DNA of 23,153 bases from assembly GCA_031376305.1 (NCBI GenBank), contig JANMDM010000136.1:1-23153 (forward strand), written 5' to 3'. The stretch's first letter is position 1. Each line of letters starts with the position of its first letter. The DNA is from TMP-24 sp031376305 (lineage in GTDB: Bacteria; Pseudomonadota; Alphaproteobacteria; Rhodobacterales; Rhodobacteraceae). This document shows, in pieces, positions 1-8,727 of the stretch. Both the position numbers and the translations under genes were made by a program. The notes below the pieces were generated by a model that was not told the origin of the DNA, did not search any database, and saw nothing but the letters and a program-made list of their open reading frames with translations.

Positions 1-562
1 GAACAGTCCCAACGGACTGAGGTTTCGTAAAGCGTGAAAAACACGCGCGGAGGCAAAGCCACGTTGAATCCTTCCTCAATGGAACCAGAGGAGGAAACGT
101 GCCTGTACCGCCTTCTGGCCTTGTTTTTATGTGCAAAACGGAAAATCTCGGCACAAAAGGTCAGGACGCCAAAGCGCCTTCTTCGACCTTGTGTGCCGGG
201 TGATACGACCTGTTATGCTTTTAGTTGAGGACTGCTCTCCCCATACGTGCAAGCTGCACTGGGCCGCGATTCGGAGCAATAGGGGGCCGATCAGGAAGCT
301 GTGGATAAGGTCGGGAACGAGAACAAAGAGTGAAGATCGGGTGCGGGCGGTACCGGCGGCAACTGGGGCGCCGAAGGAACCAGCGCGGCAAAGCAACTCC
401 TCCCGAGCACCGTACGCCAAGCGCTGCAGCGGGAATTTTAGGCCCCAGCCACAGGTTGCAACAAAGACTCACATTGCCGTGAGCATCCGGCTAAATCCCT
501 GTGATTGATTTCTTCACTGGAATTTTACGCCCATCTAGGGAGAATGAGAAAATCAAATCGCC
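1..562. other. Leader stretch without a convincing gene
   Basis: I find no recognisable protein in either strand here; the short open frames overlap one another in several frames and none has a good ribosome binding site or family resemblance. Two small perfect hairpins sit side by side at the left edge: AGTCC-CAAC-GGACT (5-18) and GCGTG-AAAAA-CACGC (32-46). A 9-base match to the DnaA-box consensus (TTATCCACA on the minus strand) lies at 300-308, but it is single. The base composition is more mixed than in the operons to the right, which fits an old junction or decayed accessory DNA. What lies to the left of base 1 cannot be seen. Confidence 0.5.
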
Positions 563-583
563 ATGTGGCGCTGCAGAGAGCGA

Positions 584-1480
584 ATGAATATTGATGAAGC
601 GATCAATCCTGCGGTCCTTGTGTGGGCGCGCGAAACGGCGGGGCTCTCTGTAGAAGAGGGCGCGCACAAGATCGGCTTGACCTCTGGCGCACGCGGCACG
701 GCTGCCGAAAAGCTCGCAGCGATGGAAAGCGGCCAGCGCGCACCGTCCGAGGCACAGCTTGCGAAGATGGCCGCTGCTTATCACCGCCCGCTTCTCACGC
801 TCTATATGGCGGAGCCACCTCGCCCAGCGGACCGGGGCGAAGATTTTCGCACAATGAGAACACCGGTCGCTCCGCAGGAAGCCGCTAACCTTGACGCGCT
901 TGTTCGAGACGTGCGGACGCGACAGAGCATTCTGCGCGACATGATGGATGACGAGGAAGACGCGGAGCCCGTCCGCTTCGTCGGAACGCTGCCGATCAGC
1001 ACCCCGATTAGGCAGGCGGCAAGCCGGATCAAAGCGGCGCTTGGGATCGACGATGACCGCAGCTTTCGAAGAGGGATGCGCGAGCCGCAAGACCTCTTTG
1101 CCGAACTGCGGCGAAGGACGGAATCCCTTCGCGTCTTTGTCATTCTTTTGGGTGACCTTGGAAGCCATCACACTGCGATCACACCGAGGGTGTTTCGCGG
1201 TTTCGCTGTCGCCGACGAACTCGCCCCGATGATAGTGATCAATGATCAGGATGCAAAGGCCGCTTGGTCTTTCACGTTGATCCATGAGTTGGCGCACATT
1301 TTCGTCGGCAACACGGGCATAAGTGGCCTTCCTGCGACAGCCGAGCCCCATACGCCGAAGGCTCGCACCGAACGGTTCTGCAATGATGTGGCGGGAGAAC
1401 TGCTTCTGCCCAGACAGGCACTGGCACGGGTACGCAGGTTGGCAACTGCCGAATTCGTAATGCAGGAATCATCTCTCTAA
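584..1480 (+). CDS. XRE-type HTH / ImmA-IrrE family metallopeptidase (COG2856-like), probably C-terminally truncated
   Basis: 298 residues from the ATG at 584, preferred because residues from MNIDEAINP onward match the way this family begins and AGAG lies just upstream; an in-frame ATG at 563 is the alternative. An N-terminal helix-turn-helix-like segment (about 8-70, with the typical KLAAMESGQRAPS helix-turn region) precedes a zinc peptidase domain. The HELAH zinc motif is at 234-238, and the later ERFCNDVAGELLLP block (272-285) supplies the usual third ligand, probably E273. Such proteins act as cytoplasmic regulators that cleave repressors, and some are encoded beside PIN-domain (DUF4411) toxins; no such partner is seen here. 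The family normally continues for several tens of residues past the LLLP block. Here the frame ends 13 residues after it, so a truncation or frameshift is likely. Function is inferred from the family. Confidence 0.75.
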   Translation: MNIDEAINPAVLVWARETAGLSVEEGAHKIGLTSGARGTAAEKLAAMESGQRAPSEAQLAKMAAAYHRPLLTLYMAEPPRPADRGEDFRTMRTPVAPQEAANLDALVRDVRTRQSILRDMMDDEEDAEPVRFVGTLPISTPIRQAASRIKAALGIDDDRSFRRGMREPQDLFAELRRRTESLRVFVILLGDLGSHHTAITPRVFRGFAVADELAPMIVINDQDAKAAWSFTLIHELAHIFVGNTGISGLPATAEPHTPKARTERFCNDVAGELLLPRQALARVRRLATAEFVMQESSL

Positions 1481-1512
1481 CGCAGGAATTCAATCTGCCG
1501 GATCCGGCGGTG

Positions 1513-2358
1513 TCAAAACATGTTGAGGCGCCGCATCAGGATTTGCCATCGGTCATGGCGCAGCTTGCCATTTCCGCGATCGGAGCGCGCAACGGCGTCC
1601 ACCAAGACGTTGAGGATGAGGGTCAGTGCCACGGTCGATTCAATGAACAGGCCGGAACGCGAGGCTGCGAACATCTTGTGATCGGCCAAGTCATGCGCCC
1701 AATCACAGAACTCATCACTGATGACGATCAGTTTGAAGCCGATTTCCTTTGCGATCTCGGCTATCTTCAGCCCCTCATTTGCGTAGGGCACGCCGTCGAT
1801 CAGGATGAGCACCATCGGTTTTGGCTGCACGTCGCCCAGAATAGATAGCCATTCACCAAGCATGCTGTCGTTGGCGGAAAGGAACCGGACGTTATCGCGG
1901 GCGAGCGCAAGACGGCGTGAGAAATCCTCGGCTGTGCCCTTGAGCGCCTGAAAGCCCGTCACAAAGACTTGCTCGGCATCGGCAGCCGTTTGCACAAGAT
2001 CGCGCCAGGTATCGCTGTTGAACTCACGAAACAGTTTTTCCATGGTCCTAATCTCGTTGTCGCGGACCTCGGAGTAGACGCCATGCCATTCCGTGTATTT
2101 CTTTTCATCGGTTAAATGGCGTTCGTTGACCGCTTCCAGCTGTAGTTCCAGCTTGAGTCCTGCAATGCTTTTGTAACCCGCCTTGCGCAGAAACCGGCTG
2201 ACCGAAATCTCGCTGACCGACACTTTGCGGGCTAGTGAGCTGCCGGTCTCAAAGGTAATATGATCAATGTTTCTAATGATATAGTGCGCAATCCGCGCCT
2301 CGGTTGGCGACAGTTTCGAAAGCATGGATTGCAGTTTTCGCGTGGTTGTTGCGGACAT
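1513..2358 (-). CDS. MurR/RpiR family transcriptional regulator
   Basis: 281 residues from the ATG at 2358, chosen over a longer frame because AGGAG lies 7 bases upstream of it. An N-terminal RpiR-type helix-turn-helix (about 1-77: LSPTEARIAHYI, then VSEISVSRFLRKAGYKSI) is followed by a SIS-like sugar-phosphate-binding fold (about 125-260). The SIS loop normally carries an S-x-S-G-x-T motif that grips phosphate; at the matching place (about 184-195) this protein reads LILIDGVPYANE, so phosphosugar binding is doubtful. It is divergent from a peptide-type ABC operon and is its probable local regulator, with the ligand perhaps a peptide or amino-acid derivative. Its 3' end converges with the metallopeptidase gene, about 30 bases away. 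Family assignment is strong; the ligand is unknown. Confidence 0.88.
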   Translation of the reverse strand: MSATTTRKLQSMLSKLSPTEARIAHYIIRNIDHITFETGSSLARKVSVSEISVSRFLRKAGYKSIAGLKLELQLEAVNERHLTDEKKYTEWHGVYSEVRDNEIRTMEKLFREFNSDTWRDLVQTAADAEQVFVTGFQALKGTAEDFSRRLALARDNVRFLSANDSMLGEWLSILGDVQPKPMVLILIDGVPYANEGLKIAEIAKEIGFKLIVISDEFCDWAHDLADHKMFAASRSGLFIESTVALTLILNVLVDAVARSDRGNGKLRHDRWQILMRRLNMF

Positions 2359-2416
2359 TTTCGCTCCTGTCAGCCTGCCATGCCGACTATGATACCAATA
2401 TGTCTTTATAATGTTA

Positions 2417-2446
2417 TTGACAGAATGGCAATTGTGCGCAGACAAT
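2417..2446 (+). promoter_or_regulatory. Candidate promoter and operator of the peptide ABC operon
   Basis: TTGACA (2417-2422) is followed after 18 bases by GACAAT (2441-2446), a plausible sigma-70 -35/-10 pair about 50 bases before the binding-protein start. A perfect inverted repeat ATTGT-N6-ACAAT (2431-2446) overlaps the -10 and is a candidate site for the divergent RpiR regulator. On the other strand, TTGCCA and TATAAA about 15 bases apart could serve the regulator gene. All of this is pattern matching by eye. Confidence 0.35.
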
Positions 2447-2498
2447 CACGCCAGGAAACTTGTCGTAACAAAAACGTCTTGTGTCGGGGGAAATCAAA

Positions 2499-4043
2499 AT
2501 GGAACGTCGGACCTTCATTAAATCGTCACTTGCTGCCGGGCTTGCTGTTCCAGTGATGCTGGATCAACTCATTTCTGCAGCCGAAGCGGCGGGCACCAAG
2601 GTGCTGCGAATTGGCTACGCTGCACCGGTGCAAACCCTTGACCCAATCAAGACGGTGTTCGCGTCGGACATCATCTCGCAGGGCATGATGTTTGCCCGTC
2701 TGCTGAAAGCGAACGCCGATGGCAGTGAAGTGGGACCGGGTCTGGCGGAAAGCTGGGAGATTTCGGCGGATGGTCTGACCTATACATTCCTGCTGCGCGA
2801 CGGCCTCAAGTTTTCGGATGGAAGCCCGCTGACGGCAGAGGATGTGGCTTTCAGCTTTAACCGCATGCGGTTTCAGAAAGACACGGTTTACGCAGCCCCC
2901 TTCCAGCCGCTGACAAAGATCGAAGTTGTGGACGCCAGATCTGTGAAGATGACTCTGGACCGCCCGTTTCCGCCGTTCCTCACGCTTTGTGAAATCTGGA
3001 ACACCGGCATCGTGTCTAAAGCGGCCGTCGGAGCTTTGGGCGACGAGGAGTTTGGCCGCAACCCGGCGGTAACTTCCGGGCCTTTCAAGTTCGTCGAATG
3101 GCGCGCGGGCGATCGTGTCATCATGGCCCGCAACGAAAACTACTATCTTGTCGGCATGCCCAAACTCGATGGCATTGAGTTCATATTCGTGCCGGATAAC
3201 AATACCGGCATTGCCATGGTTCAGGCGGGTGAACTTGACGTCAGCATGGGTGTGCCCTTTGCCCGGATGAAAGAACTGGAAGCCGCAGGCGTAACCGTCG
3301 TGTCCGAAGCGTCCAGCGCCACTTATGACATGCTGATCAATCACGAGGCCGAGCCCTTCAACAGCCTGCAGTTTCGTCAGGCCGTCAGCTTTGGTATCGA
3401 CCGTCAGGTTATCAATGATGCGGTGACCGCTGGTTTTGGGACCGCCGCCACATCAATCTTCAGCCCGAGCCTGCATTTCTTCAACAAAGACCTGCCAGTG
3501 ATTGCCCGCGATGTCGAAAAGGCCAAGGCGCTGCTGGCTGAATCCGGTGTCGCCGCGCTTGCGTTCGAATTGATTACCAATGCGGGCGTCGTCGACGAAG
3601 AAAAAGCCGCAGTCCTGATTCAGGCGCAGCTGGCCGAGATTGGCATAGCCGTAAACATCGTGTCGATTGATCCGGGTCAGGTTTGGACCCAATTGATCGA
3701 CGGCCAATATCAGGCACAGATGAACTGGTGGTATAACGAAACCACCGACCCCGACAATGCGGTGCGGTGGTGCGTCTGGGGGGCGGGCGACAACAAGTCC
3801 TACTACACCCGTTACAACAATGATGAGGTCAACGCGCTCATCGACGCGGCGGCTGGCGAAGCGGATCAGGCCAAGCGCGCCGAGATGTACAACAAGATCC
3901 AGCAAATCTGCGTGGATGAGGTGGCCCAGGTGGCGCTTTATCACCCCACATGGACAAGCGCGCGTTCTGCCGCAGTCACCGGCCTCGTGTTCAACCTTGG
4001 ATCGCAATACTCGGCGATCGACGAGGCAGACCTCGGCAGCTGA
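2499..4043 (+). CDS. Peptide/nickel-type ABC transporter substrate-binding protein (SBP_bac_5)
   Basis: 514 residues from the ATG at 2499, with GGGGGA about 9 bases upstream; a GTG at 2481 is a poorer start. The N-terminus is a twin-arginine signal (ERRTFIKSS, hydrophobic stretch, cleavage near AAEAAG at about 25-31), so the protein is expected to fold before export to the periplasm. The mature part carries family 5 features: LDPIKT near the start, LAESWEISADGLTYTFLLRDGLKFSDG at about 75-105 with EDV following, and the NEPFNSLQFRQAVSFGID-like block in the second lobe. It heads a five-gene operon and decides the substrate imported. The pocket cannot be read by eye; peptide or peptide-like amide is inferred from the aminopeptidase gene at the end of the operon. 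Confidence 0.93.
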   Translation: MERRTFIKSSLAAGLAVPVMLDQLISAAEAAGTKVLRIGYAAPVQTLDPIKTVFASDIISQGMMFARLLKANADGSEVGPGLAESWEISADGLTYTFLLRDGLKFSDGSPLTAEDVAFSFNRMRFQKDTVYAAPFQPLTKIEVVDARSVKMTLDRPFPPFLTLCEIWNTGIVSKAAVGALGDEEFGRNPAVTSGPFKFVEWRAGDRVIMARNENYYLVGMPKLDGIEFIFVPDNNTGIAMVQAGELDVSMGVPFARMKELEAAGVTVVSEASSATYDMLINHEAEPFNSLQFRQAVSFGIDRQVINDAVTAGFGTAATSIFSPSLHFFNKDLPVIARDVEKAKALLAESGVAALAFELITNAGVVDEEKAAVLIQAQLAEIGIAVNIVSIDPGQVWTQLIDGQYQAQMNWWYNETTDPDNAVRWCVWGAGDNKSYYTRYNNDEVNALIDAAAGEADQAKRAEMYNKIQQICVDEVAQVALYHPTWTSARSAAVTGLVFNLGSQYSAIDEADLGS

Positions 4044-4091
4044 TCGCCACCAGAGCCTAAATCGGGCTGACAGGCCTTTGGGGGCGTTCAC

Positions 4092-5030
4092 ATGACGCGT
4101 TTTTCTTTTCTGCTGCGCAGACCGTTCGAGCTGATTCCGGTTCTTATCGGGATCAGCTTGATCAGTTTCGTCCTGCTGCAGCTGACGCCCGGCGATCCGG
4201 CCCGGTTGCTGCTTGGCCCGAAAGCGAGCGAAGAGGCCATAGCCCTGATACGCCAGCGCTATGGCTTGGATCAGCCGCTTTTTGTTCAGTATTATTACTA
4301 CATCAAGAATGTCCTTGGCGGCGATTTCGGCCAGTCGATGAGCTTTCGCTCTGCCATCGGGCCGGTGTTGCTGGAGCGGATCGGGCCGACGCTTTACATT
4401 CTGGTCTACGGTCTGTTCCTGTCCGTCCTCTTGACGCTCCTCCTTGGGGTGCTTGCGGCGCGCAGCCGGGGGCGATGGCTGGATCAGACCATACGCGTCA
4501 TCTGCGTGGTTGGCGTCGGTGTCCCGTCCTATTTTGTTGGCCTGCTCCTGATTCTGGTCCTATCGCTCAATTTCGGGCTGTTCCCGGTTTCGGGCTATGC
4601 CGATAGCTTTGTGGCCAATCTCCATCATCTTTTCCTGCCGGCCCTGACGATTGCCATCTCTGTCACCCCGATCCTGACCCGCAACTTCAGGGCCACCCTG
4701 CTGCAACAAATGAACGCGGGCTACGCGGTCGCCGCCCTGTCGAAAGGTGTGCCGGAAAACAAGGTATTCTGGCGCCATGTGTTCTGGAATTCGCTTCTGC
4801 CGACGGTCAGCCTGTTCGGCGTTGTGGCCTCTTTCCTGATCGGCGGCACAGTCGTGATCGAAAACGTGTTCAACATTCCCGGTCTTGGCCTGCTGCTTGT
4901 GCGCTCGGTCCTCAGCCGGGACTACCTTGTGGTGCAAGGCGTCACTTTGGTGATGGCCTCGGGCATCGTGATTTCAAACCTGATCATAGATATCGTGGTT
5001 GCGGCCCTGGATCCGAGGGTAAAGACATGA
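4092..5030 (+). CDS. ABC transporter permease, DppB/OppB type
   Basis: 312 residues, the usual length for the family. An N-terminal membrane helix (about 13-32) is followed by the periplasmic segment with LTPGDPARLLLG and the GLDQPLFVQYYYYIKNVLGGDFGQS block typical of DppB proteins, then five further predicted membrane helices. The cytoplasmic EAA-like loop (ALSKGVPENKVFWRHVFWNSLLP, about 217-240) contacts the ATPase. It starts 48 bases after the binding-protein stop and its stop overlaps the next start (ATGA). It forms a heterodimeric channel with the following permease. Confidence 0.94.
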   Translation: MTRFSFLLRRPFELIPVLIGISLISFVLLQLTPGDPARLLLGPKASEEAIALIRQRYGLDQPLFVQYYYYIKNVLGGDFGQSMSFRSAIGPVLLERIGPTLYILVYGLFLSVLLTLLLGVLAARSRGRWLDQTIRVICVVGVGVPSYFVGLLLILVLSLNFGLFPVSGYADSFVANLHHLFLPALTIAISVTPILTRNFRATLLQQMNAGYAVAALSKGVPENKVFWRHVFWNSLLPTVSLFGVVASFLIGGTVVIENVFNIPGLGLLLVRSVLSRDYLVVQGVTLVMASGIVISNLIIDIVVAALDPRVKT

Positions 5031-5869
5031 CGAAAAGCCTTAGCTCCCCGGCGCGCTGGTTGCGGCAAGAGGCACCGACGTCTCTCAAAATCGGTTTGGC
5101 GGTAACGCTGCTCTGGGTGTTGGCCGCCGCTCTGGCACCAGTGCTTTCATCTTTTGATCCGATTGCAATCGACGCGGCTAACGCCGTGCTGCCGCCAAGC
5201 GCCGACCATTTTCTGGGCACGGATTCCGTGGGGCGCGATATTTTGGCGCGGATTCTATATGGCGCGCGGATTGACCTGCTGATGGCTGTGGCCGGAGTGA
5301 TTGGCCCGTTCATTCTGGGAACGGCGATCGGTTTGCTTGCCGGATATTCGGGCGGCTGGATTGATGCGGTGCTGATGCGGATCGTCGAGGTGACGATCTC
5401 GTTTCCGTATTTCGTACTGGTGATCGCCATCGTTTCGATCATGGGGCCGGGGCTGACGAGCTATATCGTGTCCCTGACCGTGGTGAACTGGGTGACCTAC
5501 GCGCGGCTGGTGCGCAGCGAAACCCTGGTTCTGGCAAACGCGGATTTCATACTTGCCGCGCGGGTTCTGGGGTTCCGCGGCCGACGCATCATGTTCCGCC
5601 ATATTTTTCCAAATGCCATCGTGCCGTCGAGCGTTTTTCTGATGACCGACGCCGTTCTGACGATTGTGCTGGGATCGTCATTGGGCTTTCTCGGCCTTGG
5701 CGTGCAGCCGCCGACGCCCGAATGGGGGGTGATGATCGCCGAGGGCCGCACCTATCTTGGAACCGCATGGTGGATTTCGCTTTGTCCGGGGCTTGCGCTC
5801 TGTTCGCTGGCCTTTGGCCTTTCATTGATTGCCGATGGCGTGGCGCAGATTTTGGACCCGGAGGCATAG
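5027..5869 (+). CDS. ABC transporter permease, DppC/OppC type
   Basis: 280 residues starting in a 4-base ATGA overlap with the preceding permease, which implies translational coupling. It has an N-terminal helix (about 23-45) and the DppC hallmark HFLGTDSVGRDILARILYGARI-like block (about 62-85), followed by the remaining membrane helices. The EAA loop reads AARVLGFRGRRIMFRHIFPN (about 177-196), and the C-terminal GLGVQPPTPEWGVMIAEGR block is also typical. It is the second half of the inner-membrane channel. The ATPase gene follows after one base. Confidence 0.94.
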   Translation: MTKSLSSPARWLRQEAPTSLKIGLAVTLLWVLAAALAPVLSSFDPIAIDAANAVLPPSADHFLGTDSVGRDILARILYGARIDLLMAVAGVIGPFILGTAIGLLAGYSGGWIDAVLMRIVEVTISFPYFVLVIAIVSIMGPGLTSYIVSLTVVNWVTYARLVRSETLVLANADFILAARVLGFRGRRIMFRHIFPNAIVPSSVFLMTDAVLTIVLGSSLGFLGLGVQPPTPEWGVMIAEGRTYLGTAWWISLCPGLALCSLAFGLSLIADGVAQILDPEA

Positions 5870-5870
5870 G

Positions 5871-7496
5871 ATGAAAAACACGCTTGTCTCGGTCGAAGAT
5901 CTGACCATCAGCTTTGATACCACCCAAGGCGCCGTCGATGCCGTCAAAGGTGTCTCCTTCACCATAAAGCGTGGTGAAGCGCTGGGGATCGTCGGCGAGT
6001 CCGGTTCGGGAAAATCTGTGGTGTGTCGGGCATTGCTGCAACTTTTTGCGCCGAACGCAAAGGTGAAACGGGGCAAGATCCTGCATGAGGGAAAAGATGT
6101 TCTGACGATGTCGGCGACGGACCTGAACGCCTATCGCGGCGAAAAGGCCGCGATGATCTTTCAGAACCCCTCAACGCATCTGGACCCGATTATGATGGTC
6201 GGTGATCAGGTTGCCGAAGGCCTGATGATCCACCGCAAGCTTGACCGCGCCGCGGCAACAAAGCAGGCGGTGAGCCTGCTTGAAGATATGAAAATCCTCG
6301 ACGCGCCGCGCCGCGCGAAGGCTTATTCGCACGAACTTTCCGGCGGGATGCGCCAGCGGGTGATGATCGCCGCCGCTTTGGCCTGTTCGCCGGGGCTGTT
6401 GATCGCGGACGAGCCGACGACGGCGCTGGATGTCACCGTGCAGGCGCAGATTCTGGCGCTGATCTGCAAGATCCGCCAGGAACGCCACCTGACCTTGGTT
6501 CTTGTCTCGCACGATCTGGGCGTGATCGGCGAAATGTGCGACCGCATCATCGTGATGAAAGACGGGCAGATCGTTGAAACCGGCACGACGGAGCAAATTC
6601 TGACCGCGCCACAGGCGGACTACACCAAAAACCTCATCCGGTCGCAGCCGTCCTTGCTGCCTGGCCGCGAGGAGCACGCGGTTTCAGACAAGGCAGACAT
6701 CGTGTCTGTGAAGGGCGTTTCGGTTCTTTTTCCGGCGCCAAGAAAGCTGGCTGATATCATCGGGCGCAAACCCGGCCATGTGGTCCGGGCCGTGGATGAA
6801 GTAAGCCTTTCAGTGCGGCGCGGCGGCTCGCTTGGAATTGTGGGCGAATCTGGGTCGGGGAAAAGTACGCTGGCGCGCGTGCTGGTGGGGCTGTTGAAAC
6901 CATCCGCCGGGACCGTGAAGATTGAAGGGCTGGATCAGGGGAAAGACCGGGCGCGGGTCATTCAGATGGCGTTTCAGGATCCCTACCTGTCGCTGAACCC
7001 GTCTTATACCATCGCCCAGACCCTGTCGGAGCCGTTCAAGGCGCATCGTCTTTGCCCGCTTTCCGAGGTTCCGGCCCGGCTGAAGGCGTTGATGCGGACG
7101 GTTGAGCTGCCAGAGGAACTTCTGACCCGCAAGTCTGGCCAGCTGTCCGGCGGGCAACGCCAGCGGGTGGGGATTGCGCGGGCGCTGGCCATGTCGCCCG
7201 ACATCTTGATTGCCGATGAGGTGACATCGGCGCTCGATGTCTCGATCCAGGCGCAGATCCTCGAACTGTTCAAGCGGTTGCAGCAAGAGCTTGATCTGAC
7301 ACTGATCCTGATCTCGCATGATCTGGCCGTGGTACGCTACCTTTGCGAAGATGTTGCGGTGATGCGGCATGGCAAGCTGCTTGAATATGGCCGCAGCGCC
7401 GAAGTTTTGCGCAACCCCCAAACAGAATACACCCAGGCGCTGCTAAAGGCGGTGCCCAGACTTATTGAATCCAAAGCAGGAAATACACGACCATGA
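5871..7496 (+). CDS. Fused double ABC ATPase, DppD-DppF type
   Basis: 541 residues with two complete nucleotide-binding domains in one chain. Domain 1 has Walker A GESGSGKS at 42-49, signature LSGGM at 156-160 and Walker B LLIADEP at 176-182. Domain 2 has Walker A GESGSGKS at 325-332, signature LSGGQ at 425-429 and Walker B ILIADE near 446-450, with Val in place of the usual Pro after the catalytic Glu. Each domain ends in the C-terminal segment typical of oligopeptide importers (EQILTAP, EVLRNP). Fusions of this kind (compare YejF and GsiA) replace the separate DppD and DppF subunits. The ATG at 5871 is preferred because it directly follows the upstream stop and gives the correct family N-terminus. 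It energises uptake through the two upstream permeases and overlaps the peptidase gene by 4 bases. Confidence 0.94.
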   Translation: MKNTLVSVEDLTISFDTTQGAVDAVKGVSFTIKRGEALGIVGESGSGKSVVCRALLQLFAPNAKVKRGKILHEGKDVLTMSATDLNAYRGEKAAMIFQNPSTHLDPIMMVGDQVAEGLMIHRKLDRAAATKQAVSLLEDMKILDAPRRAKAYSHELSGGMRQRVMIAAALACSPGLLIADEPTTALDVTVQAQILALICKIRQERHLTLVLVSHDLGVIGEMCDRIIVMKDGQIVETGTTEQILTAPQADYTKNLIRSQPSLLPGREEHAVSDKADIVSVKGVSVLFPAPRKLADIIGRKPGHVVRAVDEVSLSVRRGGSLGIVGESGSGKSTLARVLVGLLKPSAGTVKIEGLDQGKDRARVIQMAFQDPYLSLNPSYTIAQTLSEPFKAHRLCPLSEVPARLKALMRTVELPEELLTRKSGQLSGGQRQRVGIARALAMSPDILIADEVTSALDVSIQAQILELFKRLQQELDLTLILISHDLAVVRYLCEDVAVMRHGKLLEYGRSAEVLRNPQTEYTQALLKAVPRLIESKAGNTRP

Positions 7497-8587
7497 CGAA
7501 ACCGCGCGGCAGAGAGCTTGGCCTTCCGTTCCCCGGCACGCCTGGCCCCTATAACGCCATCACTGATGTACCCGGCGTTCTTGTCGGCTTTACCACACTG
7601 ACTGACCCCGCGAAAAACATGCGAACCGGAGTGACGGCCATCCTTCCACGGGCTGAAAAAGACAGTCCGCACCCGGTTTGGGCCGGGTTTCATTCCCTGA
7701 ACGGCAATGGCGAAATGACGGGCGTGCATTGGATCAACGATGCCGGCTATTTCATGGGACCGATCTGCATCACCAATACGCATTGCGTCGGTGCCGCCCA
7801 TACCGGGGCGACCGAATGGATGATCGAGACCTATGCCAAGCATTTCAAGGAAGAGCATGCCTGGGCATTGCCGATTGTGGCCGAAACCTATGATGGTGGC
7901 CTGAACGACATCAATGCGATGTTCGTGAAGCCGGAACACGCGGTTGCCGCTTTGAAATCGGCAAAGTCCGGCCCGGTCGCCGAAGGCTCCACCGGCGGCG
8001 GGAACGGGATGATCGCCTATGAATTCAAGGGCGGGACCGGCACTTCGTCGCGCCAGATCAGCGTTGGCGGCCAGACCTACACCATCGGCGTTCTGGTGCA
8101 GGCCAACTATGGCATTCGCCCGTGGTTAAGTGTTTTGGGCGTGCCCGTCGGCCGTGAGATGACCGGACATCGCCTGCGCGACAAGGAAACCGGCTCGATC
8201 ATCGTGATCATCGCCACCGACGCGCCGCTTACGGACGCGATCCTGCGGCAATTGGCCAAGCGGGCATCAATTGGCATCGGCCGGTCCGGATCGCCAGGCG
8301 GCAACAATTCGGGCGACATCTTCCTTGCCTTTTCGGTGGCCGACGACATGCCCAATTCCCTGTTCGCGGGGCCGGTGATCACCCGGCATTCGCTGAACTG
8401 GGAAGAGCTTGATCCGCTATACGAAGCCGCCGTTGAGGCGGTTGATGAAAGCGTGATCAACGCCATCGTCGCGGGCGAGGATGTGGCAACCTTCAAACCG
8501 GCCGGACAGGTCTGTGTGGGGATCGATACCGGTCAGCTGATGGAAATCATGGCGCGCTATGGGCGAAGCGCAGCCAAAGCTTTGTAA
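7493..8587 (+). CDS. P1 family peptidase (DmpA/BapA-like, MEROPS S58)
   Basis: 364 residues, the normal length, starting in an ATGA overlap with the ATPase gene. Family landmarks in order are an N-terminal ITDVPGVLVG block, VEGSTGGGNGMIAYEFKGG-type glycine-rich loop (about 163-182), SIIVIIATDAPL (about 239-250) and the NNSGD motif. In DmpA and BapA the chain cleaves itself just before the Ser of this motif, which becomes the nucleophile; here that is S273 between N272 and G274. There is no signal peptide, so it should act in the cytoplasm. Known members release N-terminal D- or L-amino acids or beta-amino acids from amides and peptides. As the last gene of an importer operon it probably hydrolyses what the transporter brings in. 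Confidence 0.92.
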   Translation: MTKPRGRELGLPFPGTPGPYNAITDVPGVLVGFTTLTDPAKNMRTGVTAILPRAEKDSPHPVWAGFHSLNGNGEMTGVHWINDAGYFMGPICITNTHCVGAAHTGATEWMIETYAKHFKEEHAWALPIVAETYDGGLNDINAMFVKPEHAVAALKSAKSGPVAEGSTGGGNGMIAYEFKGGTGTSSRQISVGGQTYTIGVLVQANYGIRPWLSVLGVPVGREMTGHRLRDKETGSIIVIIATDAPLTDAILRQLAKRASIGIGRSGSPGGNNSGDIFLAFSVADDMPNSLFAGPVITRHSLNWEELDPLYEAAVEAVDESVINAIVAGEDVATFKPAGQVCVGIDTGQLMEIMARYGRSAAKAL

Positions 8588-8727
8588 AAAACCCTTCACA
8601 CCTGAGGCTGAAAAATGGTGGAATATCCTCGCGCGCGGCCGCGCAGGTTCTGGTGAACGACGTCCAGCTTCCGGTATTGATTGCGGGCTTCCGCCCCATC
8701 GCCACAACGATCAGGGCTGGCGCGCAT

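Noticed and set aside
8633..8644. Perfect palindrome GCGCGGCCGCGC as a terminator
   Set aside because: No loop and no T-run follows; in GC-rich DNA such palindromes are frequent.
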